Virus record (IMG/VR): IMGVR_UViG_3300031839_001380
Span: 115,847 to 179,846 of that record
DNA from: a virus
Length of the DNA stretch: 64,000 nt
Direction: 5' to 3' (one strand)
The translations under genes and the position numbers were made by a program. The notes below the pieces were generated by a model that made no database searches, was not told where the DNA came from, and was given only the letters and a program-made list of their open reading frames with translations. Below are positions 1-10,000 of this stretch, in pieces (positions within the stretch are counted from its first letter, which is position 1; each line of letters begins with the position of its first letter).

Positions 1-2
1 TC

Positions 3-3000
3 CAAATTGGAGAAACAATTCGCGGAACAATTGGCGCTACTGTTTTTGAATTTAGATTAGCTGCTCCAAACCATAAGAAAGGACCATTCAATGCTCCTAC
101 AGAAACATTCACGGTTAACCCATATAGTCCTGCAGCCACTCTTCCAAATGGATACTCTCAAGCATCAACTGTTTTAAACATCGACACCACTTCATTAGCT
201 GCTCAGGCACAAGGTGCCTTCTTTGGATTTGCTCCTACCGGAATGGTAATGAGAGGTCTTACAAGCGGCGCTCAAGCGACTGTAGCAGGTGTAAGACTAG
301 TATCTGATGACTTTGGTGATCTTATTGGTTCTATCTTCTTAAGAGACCCTAATCAGACACCTACACCACAGGTTAGGATTAGATCAGGCAATAGAGACTT
401 TAGATTAACTTCTAGTCAAACTAATGCAAATCCATTACCAGGATCTACTTTAATCTCTCATGCAACAGGTCGCTATACTGCGACTGGTACAACGAGAGTA
501 GTTCAAACTGATATTAGAATTACTACTCTTGAAACTACAACTATTACCAATCTTTCTACGATTGATATTAGAGGAACAATTCCAAGTCCTCCTCCACCAC
601 CACCGCCAGTAATCATCAATAATACTAGAGTTATTGATAGAACTAGAACGATTATTAGAAACCGTACTAGAGTTATTAATAGAACTCGTGTTGTCCGTGT
701 AAGAAGAAGAGACCCTCTGGCACAAACGATTGTGACTGGACCAGAAGGAGCTTGGATTACATCGCTTGATCTATTCTTTGCATCTAAGAATCAAGGAACA
801 ACTCCAGTAAGGGTTGAAGTTAGAACAGTTGAACTGGGTACTCCAACTCTATTCGTTATTGATAGAGCTGCTCAAGCAACTATTCGCCCTTCGGATATTA
901 CAACATCTGCCGATGGATCGGTTGCAACTAACATTAAATTTGACACTCCTTTCTACTTAGATCCAGACGAATCTTATGCCATCGTTATCTTGTCAGATAG
1001 TGATGAGTATGAGGTATATTGTGGTGAAATGGGTCAAAAAGCTTTGAACGCTCAATCTCTTCCAGCTGCTAAGGGTAAGATTTACTCCCAGCAATTTGCA
1101 ATGGGTTCTCTGTTCAAGTCACAAAACGGTGCCACTTGGACACCCACACAGTTTGAAGACCTTACATTTACTTTGTATAGAGCGGATTATACTGCCGAAC
1201 AAGGTCTGTTGACATTCTTCAACCCACCGATCGAACCAAATAATGGTCTTCTTCCTCCACTAGGATTTGATCCAATTGTAGGTGTCCCTAAAAAAGGAAA
1301 GCTTGGTATTGTCACCACATCCAATTCTGGATTAATTGGTACGGTATTTACTCCTGGTAGAAAAATTAGCGAGCAAACATCTACATTCCGTTATGGGCAC
1401 ATTGAAACTAAAGGTGGTCCAGTCTTAGGAACTGTTGGAATTCTTAATGGTGGTAGTAACTATGGTACACCATCTGCTGTTGTACCAACATATAACATCA
1501 ATGGTGATGGTGATGGACTCACATTAACCGCAACTGTCGGTGCTGGCATCTCAGCTATTACTGCAGTTTCTATTGCATCTTCTGGTAGAGGATACAAAGT
1601 TGGTGATGTAGTTGGTCTTCAAACTGCATCTATGGGAGGATCTGGTTCTGGTGTTCGTATTGGTATCAACTCTCTTGGAGGTATCGATACTCTGTATTTG
1701 ACAGATGTTCAAGCACAAACTTTTGATGTTGCACCAGGCAATGAAGTTACATACAATCATGCATCTGGTAGCATAATTGCAACTGGTTTGGATATTGTAA
1801 GTTTTGATGCGACCGGAAGTGTTTACACTGGAGAGTACTTCAGACTATCTCACCGTAATCATGGTATGCATAGTTCTTTGAATAGGGTTATTCTTTCTGA
1901 TGTGGAATCTGATGTTGTACCTACTGAACTAACCGTAGATGTATTATCGAATGAAACCGCTATTTCTGTAGCATCAACATCACAATTCAATACCTTTGAG
2001 GGTGCGGTAGTTAGTGCAGCAAATACTGGATATGCATTTATCAACAGTGAGATCCTTTCGTATACAAGTGTTGGCATTTCTAGTTTGGGTGGCGTTGTAA
2101 GAGGTGTAGATGCAACTAATGCATTGAATCATCTTAAAGATGACATTATTCAAAAGTATGAGTACAACGGCGTTTCTTTGAGAAGGATTAATGCTGAGCA
2201 TGATGTCTCTAGTATTCTTAGAGGTATTGATGATTACTACTTGAAAATTGATAGAGGATCAAGTAGATCAGTTGATGATACCTCAAATAACATTCCTCAG
2301 GTTTCTTTCAAAGAAGAAGCTGCTGGTGGTGGTCAAAATGTACATGCTTCTAAAAATATCCAATTTGACGCTGTAAGACCTCTTCTCGATGCCTCTACAT
2401 TTGGACCCACAGACTTCATCTCATTGCAGATGAGAAGCGTTACAGGTACATCTCCTGATGGATCAGAGACTTCATTCATCGATAATGGATTTGAAGATCT
2501 TAACCTCAATAGAATCAACACTCTTGAGACCACAAGACTTGTCGCTTCTAGAACCAATGAGTCTGTTAGACTCGGTTCTTTACCTAGAAACAAATCTTTC
2601 TCGTTTACTGTTGAACTCGCAAATAGTGGAGATAGCTTTAATTCACCTACTGTAAATCTTGAAGGGGCAAATGCACTCTTCTATGAAAACAGATTGAATA
2701 ATCCTATTTCTGATTATAGAACGGATCCTAGAGTTAAGTCTAGATTTAATGATCCACATGCTTCTTATTATATGTCCCAACCGATCTATACTAAGAATCC
2801 CGCAACTTCAATTAAAGTTATATTTGAAGCTCGCAGACCAATTGAATGTGAGTTTAGAGTTCTCTACAGTATTCTGAAAACAGACTCTAGTGAAGTAACA
2901 CCTGATTTTGAACTATTCCCTGGATTTAGAAATCTTCTTGATACTGATGGAGATGGTATTGGTGATCAAGTTATTGATCCCAAACAAAATGATGGTATGT

Positions 3001-3164
3001 CAGACTCCTTTGTAAGTGCTGATGATACTCAATACAGAGAATATACATACTCTGTAGATGATTTGCCAAGTTTCAATGGATTACAAATCAAAATTGTATT
3101 CACTGGAACTAATCAAGCAAAACATCCTGTAATTAAGAATTTGAGAGCAATTGCGGTAGCATGA
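3..3164 (+). CDS. Virion structural protein, large, 5'-truncated by window edge
   Basis: The frame is open from base 3 with no start, so the gene begins outside the window and the first Met at 243 is internal; 1053 residues are visible. A run of seven prolines (about residue 196) is followed by an Arg-rich stretch with Val/Ile pairs every seven residues, like a short coiled-coil stalk. Gly-rich G-x-G-Y repeats lie near residues 480-530. A DTDGDGIGD calcium-loop-like motif is near residue 980. It ends ATGA-coupled to the next gene. Position upstream of gp13 matches the T4 gp10/11/12 region, so a baseplate or fibre component is likely. The exact T4 counterpart cannot be named from sequence alone. 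Confidence 0.75.
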   Translation, partial: QIGETIRGTIGATVFEFRLAAPNHKKGPFNAPTETFTVNPYSPAATLPNGYSQASTVLNIDTTSLAAQAQGAFFGFAPTGMVMRGLTSGAQATVAGVRLVSDDFGDLIGSIFLRDPNQTPTPQVRIRSGNRDFRLTSSQTNANPLPGSTLISHATGRYTATGTTRVVQTDIRITTLETTTITNLSTIDIRGTIPSPPPPPPPVIINNTRVIDRTRTIIRNRTRVINRTRVVRVRRRDPLAQTIVTGPEGAWITSLDLFFASKNQGTTPVRVEVRTVELGTPTLFVIDRAAQATIRPSDITTSADGSVATNIKFDTPFYLDPDESYAIVILSDSDEYEVYCGEMGQKALNAQSLPAAKGKIYSQQFAMGSLFKSQNGATWTPTQFEDLTFTLYRADYTAEQGLLTFFNPPIEPNNGLLPPLGFDPIVGVPKKGKLGIVTTSNSGLIGTVFTPGRKISEQTSTFRYGHIETKGGPVLGTVGILNGGSNYGTPSAVVPTYNINGDGDGLTLTATVGAGISAITAVSIASSGRGYKVGDVVGLQTASMGGSGSGVRIGINSLGGIDTLYLTDVQAQTFDVAPGNEVTYNHASGSIIATGLDIVSFDATGSVYTGEYFRLSHRNHGMHSSLNRVILSDVESDVVPTELTVDVLSNETAISVASTSQFNTFEGAVVSAANTGYAFINSEILSYTSVGISSLGGVVRGVDATNALNHLKDDIIQKYEYNGVSLRRINAEHDVSSILRGIDDYYLKIDRGSSRSVDDTSNNIPQVSFKEEAAGGGQNVHASKNIQFDAVRPLLDASTFGPTDFISLQMRSVTGTSPDGSETSFIDNGFEDLNLNRINTLETTRLVASRTNESVRLGSLPRNKSFSFTVELANSGDSFNSPTVNLEGANALFYENRLNNPISDYRTDPRVKSRFNDPHASYYMSQPIYTKNPATSIKVIFEARRPIECEFRVLYSILKTDSSEVTPDFELFPGFRNLLDTDGDGIGDQVIDPKQNDGMSDSFVSADDTQYREYTYSVDDLPSFNGLQIKIVFTGTNQAKHPVIKNLRAIAVA

Positions 3165-3364
3165 GTTTGATTCCCGTTGAAGGGCATTCTAATCTTTGGA
3201 GAGATTCTGATACCGGAGCCATCGTCAATGGCGATGACTCTGGGTATCATTCATACTTAAGAGAAAAGCATGCAAAGAAAAATGAAAGAAAAGAGCTTGA
3301 TTCAATGAAAAAAGATATTGATGATATTAAAAGTATGTTATCCAAAATTGTTGATAAGTTATGA
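3161..3364 (+). CDS. Small coiled-coil protein, unknown
   Basis: 67 residues. The start overlaps the preceding stop as ATGA. The N-terminal half is polar with GDDSGYHSYLREKH; the C-terminal 25 residues form a heptad-like helix (DSMKKDIDDIKSMLSKIVDKL region). The next small gene has the same plan and a similar helix (IDMLKADVAEIKF), so the two look like paralogues. Probably a minor fibre or baseplate accessory given the neighbours; no known family recognised. Confidence 0.6.
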   Translation: MSLIPVEGHSNLWRDSDTGAIVNGDDSGYHSYLREKHAKKNERKELDSMKKDIDDIKSMLSKIVDKL

Positions 3365-3525
3365 GTAGAAATCCACACTCTGAATTTTTAAAGTATCATG
3401 GATTTGAGACTCATGATACTCAAGATATGCATCACTCAGACATTGATATGCTAAAAGCTGATGTTGCAGAAATTAAATTCACGCTCAATCAGGTATTACA
3501 GGAATTAAGGAAACTAAATACCTAA
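3361..3525 (+). CDS. Small coiled-coil protein, paralogue of preceding gene
   Basis: 54 residues. ATG at 3361 overlaps the previous TGA (ATGA). Begins MSRNPHSEFLKYHGFETHD and ends in an amphipathic helix with the pattern IDMLKADVAEIKFTLNQVL, resembling the end of the upstream 67-residue protein. The last codons (aaa cta aat acc taa) contain a CTAAATA late-promoter-like box at 3514-3520. Function unknown. Confidence 0.55.
   Translation: MSRNPHSEFLKYHGFETHDTQDMHHSDIDMLKADVAEIKFTLNQVLQELRKLNT
3514..3520 (+). promoter_or_regulatory. Late-promoter-like CTAAATA box
   Basis: CTAAATA lies 29-35 bases before the ATG at 3549, inside the end of the preceding small gene. It resembles the T4 late consensus TATAAATA, expected to be read by the gp55 sigma encoded at 35 kb. 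AT-rich sequence makes chance matches possible. Confidence 0.4.
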
Positions 3526-3548
3526 TAGGATAATCCGTGATGTAAAGA

Positions 3549-3887
3549 ATGGCAGTTTACATTGCTAACCTTCAAGTTGATTCTGGAGTTGATTTTCAAC
3601 ACGGTTTCAGTCTAGGAGATAACGACACAGGCACTTATTTGAACCTAACGAACTATACAGCGACTTCTCAAATGAGGAAGTGGGCTGGTAGTTCTACTGC
3701 TGTATCTTTTGCGTCTACTGTTACTGACCCCGAAGTTGGTCAAATCCAAATTTCACTGGGTTCAACACTAACAGCTGACATTAAACCAGGGCGATATGTT
3801 TATGATGTGACACTTGAAGACTCTGGCGGATTTAAATATAAGGTCGTCGAAGGAATGGTCCTAGTCAGAGCAGGAGTAACAAGGTAA
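3549..3887 (+). CDS. Tail-associated structural protein with Ig-like/BppU-type fold (putative)
   Basis: 112 residues, beta-rich. The layout is typical of small phage tail domains: an opening strand on a source term (LQVDSGVDFQHGF), LTNYTATSQMRK, ISLGSTLTADIKPGRYVYDV and a terminal G-M-V-L-V-R-A-G-V-T-R. Similar domains occur in baseplate/receptor-binding proteins of many phages; this is pattern recognition, not an alignment. Ends TAATG-coupled to the next gene and lies just upstream of the giant fibre, suggesting a role at the base of that fibre. Confidence 0.55.
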   Translation: MAVYIANLQVDSGVDFQHGFSLGDNDTGTYLNLTNYTATSQMRKWAGSSTAVSFASTVTDPEVGQIQISLGSTLTADIKPGRYVYDVTLEDSGGFKYKVVEGMVLVRAGVTR

Positions 3888-4099
3888 TGCCATCATTACG
3901 AATCGGCACATCGAATCAAGTAAAAGTTATTGCCAGCGGTGCCCTCGGCGGCGGCTCTGGCGGAAGATTGACTTTGCTTGCCGATGTTGATGCATCAAAT
4001 CTACAGGACGGAAGCATTCTAGTTTACGAAGCTTCTTCTAACGCTTTTATAACAACAAAAAATTTCCCTGCTGCCATCATTGACGGAGGTGTCTTCTAA
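3887..4099 (+). CDS. Small fibre-associated protein
   Basis: 70 residues, coupled by TAATG at both ends. A Gly/Ser-rich N-terminus (GALGGGSGGRL) is followed by LADVDASNLQDGSILVYEAS, a motif common in phage fibre and baseplate proteins where it precedes beta-rich repeats. Probably a connector or accessory of the 2260-residue fibre directly downstream. No enzyme motif. Confidence 0.5.
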   Translation: MPSLRIGTSNQVKVIASGALGGGSGGRLTLLADVDASNLQDGSILVYEASSNAFITTKNFPAAIIDGGVF

Positions 4100-7000
4100 T
4101 GTCCGCAACGATTCTCTTAAAAAGGACACTTGGGACTTCCCCTCCAAACATTGCTCCCGTTGGTACTGGCGTATCGTTCGGTGAACTAGTATACGCATAC
4201 GATACCAGTGATGTAGGCGCTGGTAAGTCTTACAAAAAATTATATATTGGTAACCCGTCTGGTCCGTCTGCAGCTCCGATTGCAATTGGCGGCGAATATT
4301 ACACCAGTCTATTCCCAGAAAATCCTGCTAGTTTCGGTACTCCAGAAGCTTCTAAGGTTGTTGTCTTAGATAATCAAGGTAGAGTTGCTTCTTGGACAGT
4401 TGTAGATGATTTCTACACCTCTGGCGTTGGTACAGTTGCTGGCAACTTTAGTGTTGGTGGAAACCTCAATGTAACAGGAGACCTCGTTTATGACGAGGCT
4501 AATGCTAGAAACTGGAATGTATCTGGTATTGCAACTGCAGCAACATTAGATGTTGGTGCTGCTGGATTCTCTACTCTTGGTGTAACTGATTTCCGTGCAG
4601 TCGTTGGCGTTGTAACAACGCTAAGCGGTACTAGTGCTGATTACTACGAAGTAAATGTAGGTCATGCTCTTACTGCAAATAATGTAGAAATTACTGGGGT
4701 ATCATCCTTCAGTAATATTACATTCTCCAATGATGTTATTAGAGTTGGTCGTGATGCTGCTGTAGGTCTTAGCAGTGCTGACTCTTCAATCTTTATTGGT
4801 GACTTTGCTGGTGCTGGTATTGGACAAACTGTCCTTAACCGTCGCAATATTGCGATTGGTGCCAGTGCAATGCAATATGCTGGTATTCTTTCCAGCAGTG
4901 ACGAGTTAGAATCTAACATCGTCTTAGGTAACTTTGCAGGTTATAGACTGCAAGGTACTAAGAACCTGATGATTGGTGATAAGGTAGGTTTTGCCTTATC
5001 TTCTAGCGGCAACGATGAGAACATCGCTCTGGGTAACCAGTCGATGTATGGTGAGACTTTCCCTGTTGTTGATGGGGTAGCTCTCAGCGTTAATGTTGGC
5101 GATCAAACTGCTGTTGCAGATTATGATCAGACCGAAGATGTAACAGAAACCAGTGGATCTGGTCAAGGTCTGTTAGTTAGGTTGCAGACTGGTGCTACTG
5201 GTCTGATTACTAACATCCAAATCATGGCTCCTGGCGATGGTTACGAAGTTGGTGATACATTCACCATGCCGTTTGGTTTCCAGACTCTTACAGGTAGCGT
5301 AACCAGCAAGAATGGTCGCTTCCTGAGTGGTGGTACAGGAACCAGACAGCAGCAAAGAAATATTGCTATTGGTCCTTACACTCTCTTCAGTGTAGACGGT
5401 AGCAAGAACATTGCCATTGGTTACTCTGCTGGTAACGATACTCTTGGCAGTGGTAATGTTATCATCGGTTATGAGCGAAATGTTGCTATCGGAGATAGTG
5501 ATAATCAGCTCGTAATTGGCAATCAAAATATTAACTGGATCGACGGTAACCAACTTGGTTATGTCGGTATCGGCACCACACGACCCTTCGGGTTGCTCGA
5601 TGTTGGTGGCGTATTCATCATTGATAAGGGCACTGGTAATACAGTAATCTCTGGCGTAACATCTGTTCCGCAAATCGATGCTAACGATATCGGTGTTGAA
5701 GATATCAAGGTCACTGCTGGTTTAGCAACTGACTTTGCAATTACCAACGCTAAGATTCAGTCAGGTATTATTACTGACACTGTTGGTACTGCTGCAACTA
5801 TTACGAATGTAGACTTCGTAAATGCAGATATTGAGGCAGCTAAGATCACTGCTGGTATTATCACCAGTCAGGTTGGTACATATGCCACAATTACAACCTT
5901 TGATACTGAGGTTGCTGATCTCAAGGATATTAAGGTAACTACAGGTTTAGTTACCTCTCTGGTTGGCACCTATGCCACGATTACAACCTTCGACTCTAAT
6001 GAAGGTGATATCAACACCCTCAAAACTGTTGCTGGTGTTGTAACATCTATTATTGGTTATGGTTTAACATATACTGTTGGCGATTTTGCTAATCTTGATG
6101 CACTTGATGCCAAGATTACTACAGGCATCATCACCTCACTGACAGGTACATATGTAACCTTCCAAGACGCTGACTTCCAGAAAGATGTCAGAGTTGGTGG
6201 AGCTCTTACTGTTGTTGGTGATCTGACGGTTAATGGAACTACGAGTTTTGTTCAGAGTTCGGTTGTACAAATAACCGATAAGAACATTGAACTTGGATTC
6301 AGTTCTACTGGTGGACATGCTGATGCTACAGCCGATAACGGCGGTATCATCCTTAAGGGAACAACAGATAAAGAATTTTTATACGACCAATCTAGAGAGG
6401 CATGGGAGTCTAATCTTAAGTTCACTCCTAGTGTAGACGGCACTCTGGATATTGGTACTACTGATAGAGAGTGGAGAGACATTTATATTGATGGCACAGC
6501 ACATCTTGATGCTGCTGACATTCTAGATGCCAAGATTACTGCTGGTATTATTACTAGTCAGGTTGGTACTTATGCAACCATCACAACGGTTGACATTGAG
6601 ACTCTTGATGCCAAAGATGTAAACATCACTGGTCTTGCCGTTACTGATATTGTCGGAACCGCTGCAACAATCACAACGATTGATGCAACAGAAGGTGATA
6701 TTGTTAATGCTAAGATTACTGCTGGTATCATCACAAGCTTGGTTGGCACTGCTGCCACCATTGGTGATGTTGAGATTACTGGTGATCTCAGAGTTGGTGG
6801 AGCTACAACCTTTACTGGTAATGTAACCTTTAACGGTGGCACAATCGGTCTTGGCGACTCTACTACAGACAACATCATCTTTACTGGTGAAGTTGACTCT
6901 GACATCGTTCCTGACGATGATGACACCTTTGATCTCGGTAGTGCTACTAAAGAGTGGCGAGATATCTACATCGACGGCGTTGCTCGTGTTGATGATCTGA

Positions 7001-10000
7001 TTGTTGATTCAACAGTTGGTACATACGCGACAATTACAACTGTTGATATCGATGTACTCGATGCAAGACAGACAAATATTACTGGTTTAGCTGTTACCGA
7101 TATTGTCGGTACTGCTGCTACTATTACAACGATTGACGCCACAGAAGGCGATATTGTCAACGCTAAGATCACTGCCGGTATCGTAACCTCTCTGGTTGGC
7201 ACCTACGCTACGATCACCACGGTCGATATCGAGACCCTGGATGCAAGACAGACAAATATTACTGGATTAGCAGTCACTGATATTGTTGGTACTGCCGCAA
7301 CTATCACTACAGTTGACTTTGAAGTCGCAGACATTCTGAATGCTACCATTTCGGTTGGCATTGCAACTTCTGCATTCGTTCAAGCTGGTTTCATCACATC
7401 ACTGTATGATTCCACTGGTGTTGTTGGTCTGAACACTCAGCATATGCTGAGTACCAATCCAGATGGCACGATCACCTGGCGCGAACCTGCACAGATTGGT
7501 ATTGCCACAATCAATGCCAAGCTTGACACATGGTATGTTTCTACTAATGGTGTTGACGACGGTGACGCATCTCGTGGGCGCACTGCAGAAAGGCCATACA
7601 GAACGATTGCATACGCTCTGTCTCAAATCTCTAATATTGGTGTAAACGATGTATTAAACATCGCCGCTGGTGTTTATGAAGAAGTCTTCCCACTGACTGT
7701 TCCAGCTGGATTAACTGTTAAGGGTGCTGGACTCCGTGCTACCAAGATTTGTCCTACTGTTGCTACCAAGCAGAAGGACTGCTTCTTGATGAACGACAGA
7801 TCTGTTGTTGAGGATGTCACTATCGGTGACATGTACTTCGATACTGCTGGCAATCAGGGTTATGCGTTTAAGTTTGCTCCTGGTATCGCGATCACAAGCA
7901 GATCTCCTTATATTCAGCGCGTAACTGTATTCAACAAAGGTAGTAATACTTCTGCTAGTGATCCATATGGTTATGGTTCAGCTGATGCAAATCCTTCCTC
8001 CTACATCGCTGGTGGTGGTGCTTACCTTGATGGTTCTGAGGTAGCATCAGGATCTCTTGAGGCAGCGTTCTTGTTCAATGAAGTTACTTTCATTGTACCG
8101 AACAGCAAAGGTCTGATTATGACCAACGGTGCTCGCAGTGAGTACCTGAATTGCTTCTCCTACTTCGCTGCTGAAGCTATCAAGGGCACATCTGGTTCTC
8201 TTGGTATCAGTTCCGCTGGTGAGACCAGACTGAGACTGACTGGTATTACAACCGTTGGTGTTGGTAACACAATTACTGTCTTTGATACTGACGGAACTAC
8301 TGGTATTGCAACTGCTATTGTTTCTGGTTATGACGGAACATACCTGGATGTAACTGGAAAGCAAACTGGTTTTGAAGTTCTCAATGCCAGAACTGCTAAA
8401 GCTATTACTTTCAACGATGGTGCTCAACTAGACACTACAGTTAAGAAATTTGGCAGTGCATCGTTAGCACTTGACGGAACAAATGATTCTATCAGTGCTC
8501 CTTCTAGCGGTGATCTTGGTTTCGGCACCAATACAGACTTCACGATTGAATTCTGGGCATACGCAAATACAACTGGTCTGACCAGCGCAACTCTCTTCGA
8601 CTTAAGAGACACTGGCACTGATGCTGAGGGTATCAGCGTTGCCTTCCGTGCTGCTGGCGAAGTTGACATGCGGGTTGGTACTACAACCGCTATCACTGGC
8701 TCTGGCGCAGGCATCGCTACAGGCGTCTGGAAGCACTATGCACTCGCTAGAGAGGGTACAAACACTAGACTGTTTGTTGACGGTACTCAGAGAGGCATTA
8801 AGACCTCTGATACAACTAACTACGGTGCATCTAAAGGTCTGGTCATCGGTGCTGACTTTGATGGCGCAAGTCAAAATGTCACTGGTTGGATTGACGACTT
8901 TAGAATCGAGAGAGGAGTTGCCAAGTACAATACAAACTTCACTGCTCCGACTGCTGCACACACAGGTGATAAGGACACAGTTCTCTTACTCTCCTTTGAT
9001 GGTGCGAGTGGCGTAACAACAACCACCGACGATGTAATCCGCAACCAGGATATCCGCATCACTCAAGCTGGTGGCGGTATCGGAACTGCAACTAAGGTTA
9101 TCCTTGCTGACTACAGTCAGTTCGGTGCGGACATGCGTTCCGTTGGTTGTGCTGTTGAGTATGGTCAAAAGGGTGTTATTGCTGATGGTGATGGCGTATC
9201 TCTGAGACTGTTTGCTCTCAACTTCAATCATGTTGGTGCTGGTGGAGATTTCTCTAATGATCCTAACCTGGCAATTCAAGCTAATGAAGTTACCGAAATT
9301 AATAACGGTGATATATCATTCGTTAGTATCGACCAAAGAGGAGACTTCAGAGTTGGAGATGCATTCTTTGTTGATCAAGAAAACGGTACGGTATCGTTCT
9401 CACAACAAGTAACCAGCCTCCAAGCACTTTCATCTCTTCAGATTACTGACGGATCTAATAGCAGCACTATTACTCCTACAAGCGGTACATTTGGTAACAT
9501 CCAGATTGCTGGTAACAATATTGAATCTACCTCAGGTGATATTAATATTGATCCAGCTGGTGCTGGTTCAATTAACATCACTGGTGATGTCAATGTCCTG
9601 GGTATCCTGACTGCGACAACCATCCAGCTCGATGCATTCCAGAAGAATGATACTTCCATCGCTCTGGATGACTCAGGTGCTAACGGTACTATTCGATTCA
9701 ACACTGATAATGTTGAGGGCATGCGCCTTGACGCTAATCAGAAGTTGGGTATCGGTACTGCCGCACCTAGACAGAGACTTGATGTCCTCGACACTGCTAA
9801 GTTTGAGAGACTCGATGTAACTGGCGTATCTACATTTGCTGAGAGAGTTGACTTTAACCTTAGCATCGACGCAGTTGACGCTAAGATCACTGCTGGTGTT
9901 GTAACCTCGTTGGTCGGTACATATGCCACCATCACTACGGTTGATATTGAAACATTAGATGCTAAAGATGTCAACATCACTGGTCTTGCGGTAACAGATA

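Noticed and set aside
3-242. Start of the first gene at ATG 243
   Set aside because: The frame is open and fibre-like all the way to base 3, so that ATG is internal to a gene cut by the window edge.
5173-5673. 166-residue open frame on the minus strand inside the giant fibre
   Set aside because: Antisense shadow of the repeat-rich coding frame; low-complexity Ser/Thr/Asn composition and no initiation signal.
5755-7360. Possible CRISPR-like or minisatellite array
   Set aside because: The periodicity is in protein sequence with divergent DNA; no conserved repeats with unique spacers.
8621-9016. 131-residue alternative frame on the plus strand in the fibre
   Set aside because: Leu/Ser/Gln-rich shadow frame overlapping the LamG-like region, which is clearly coded in the main frame.
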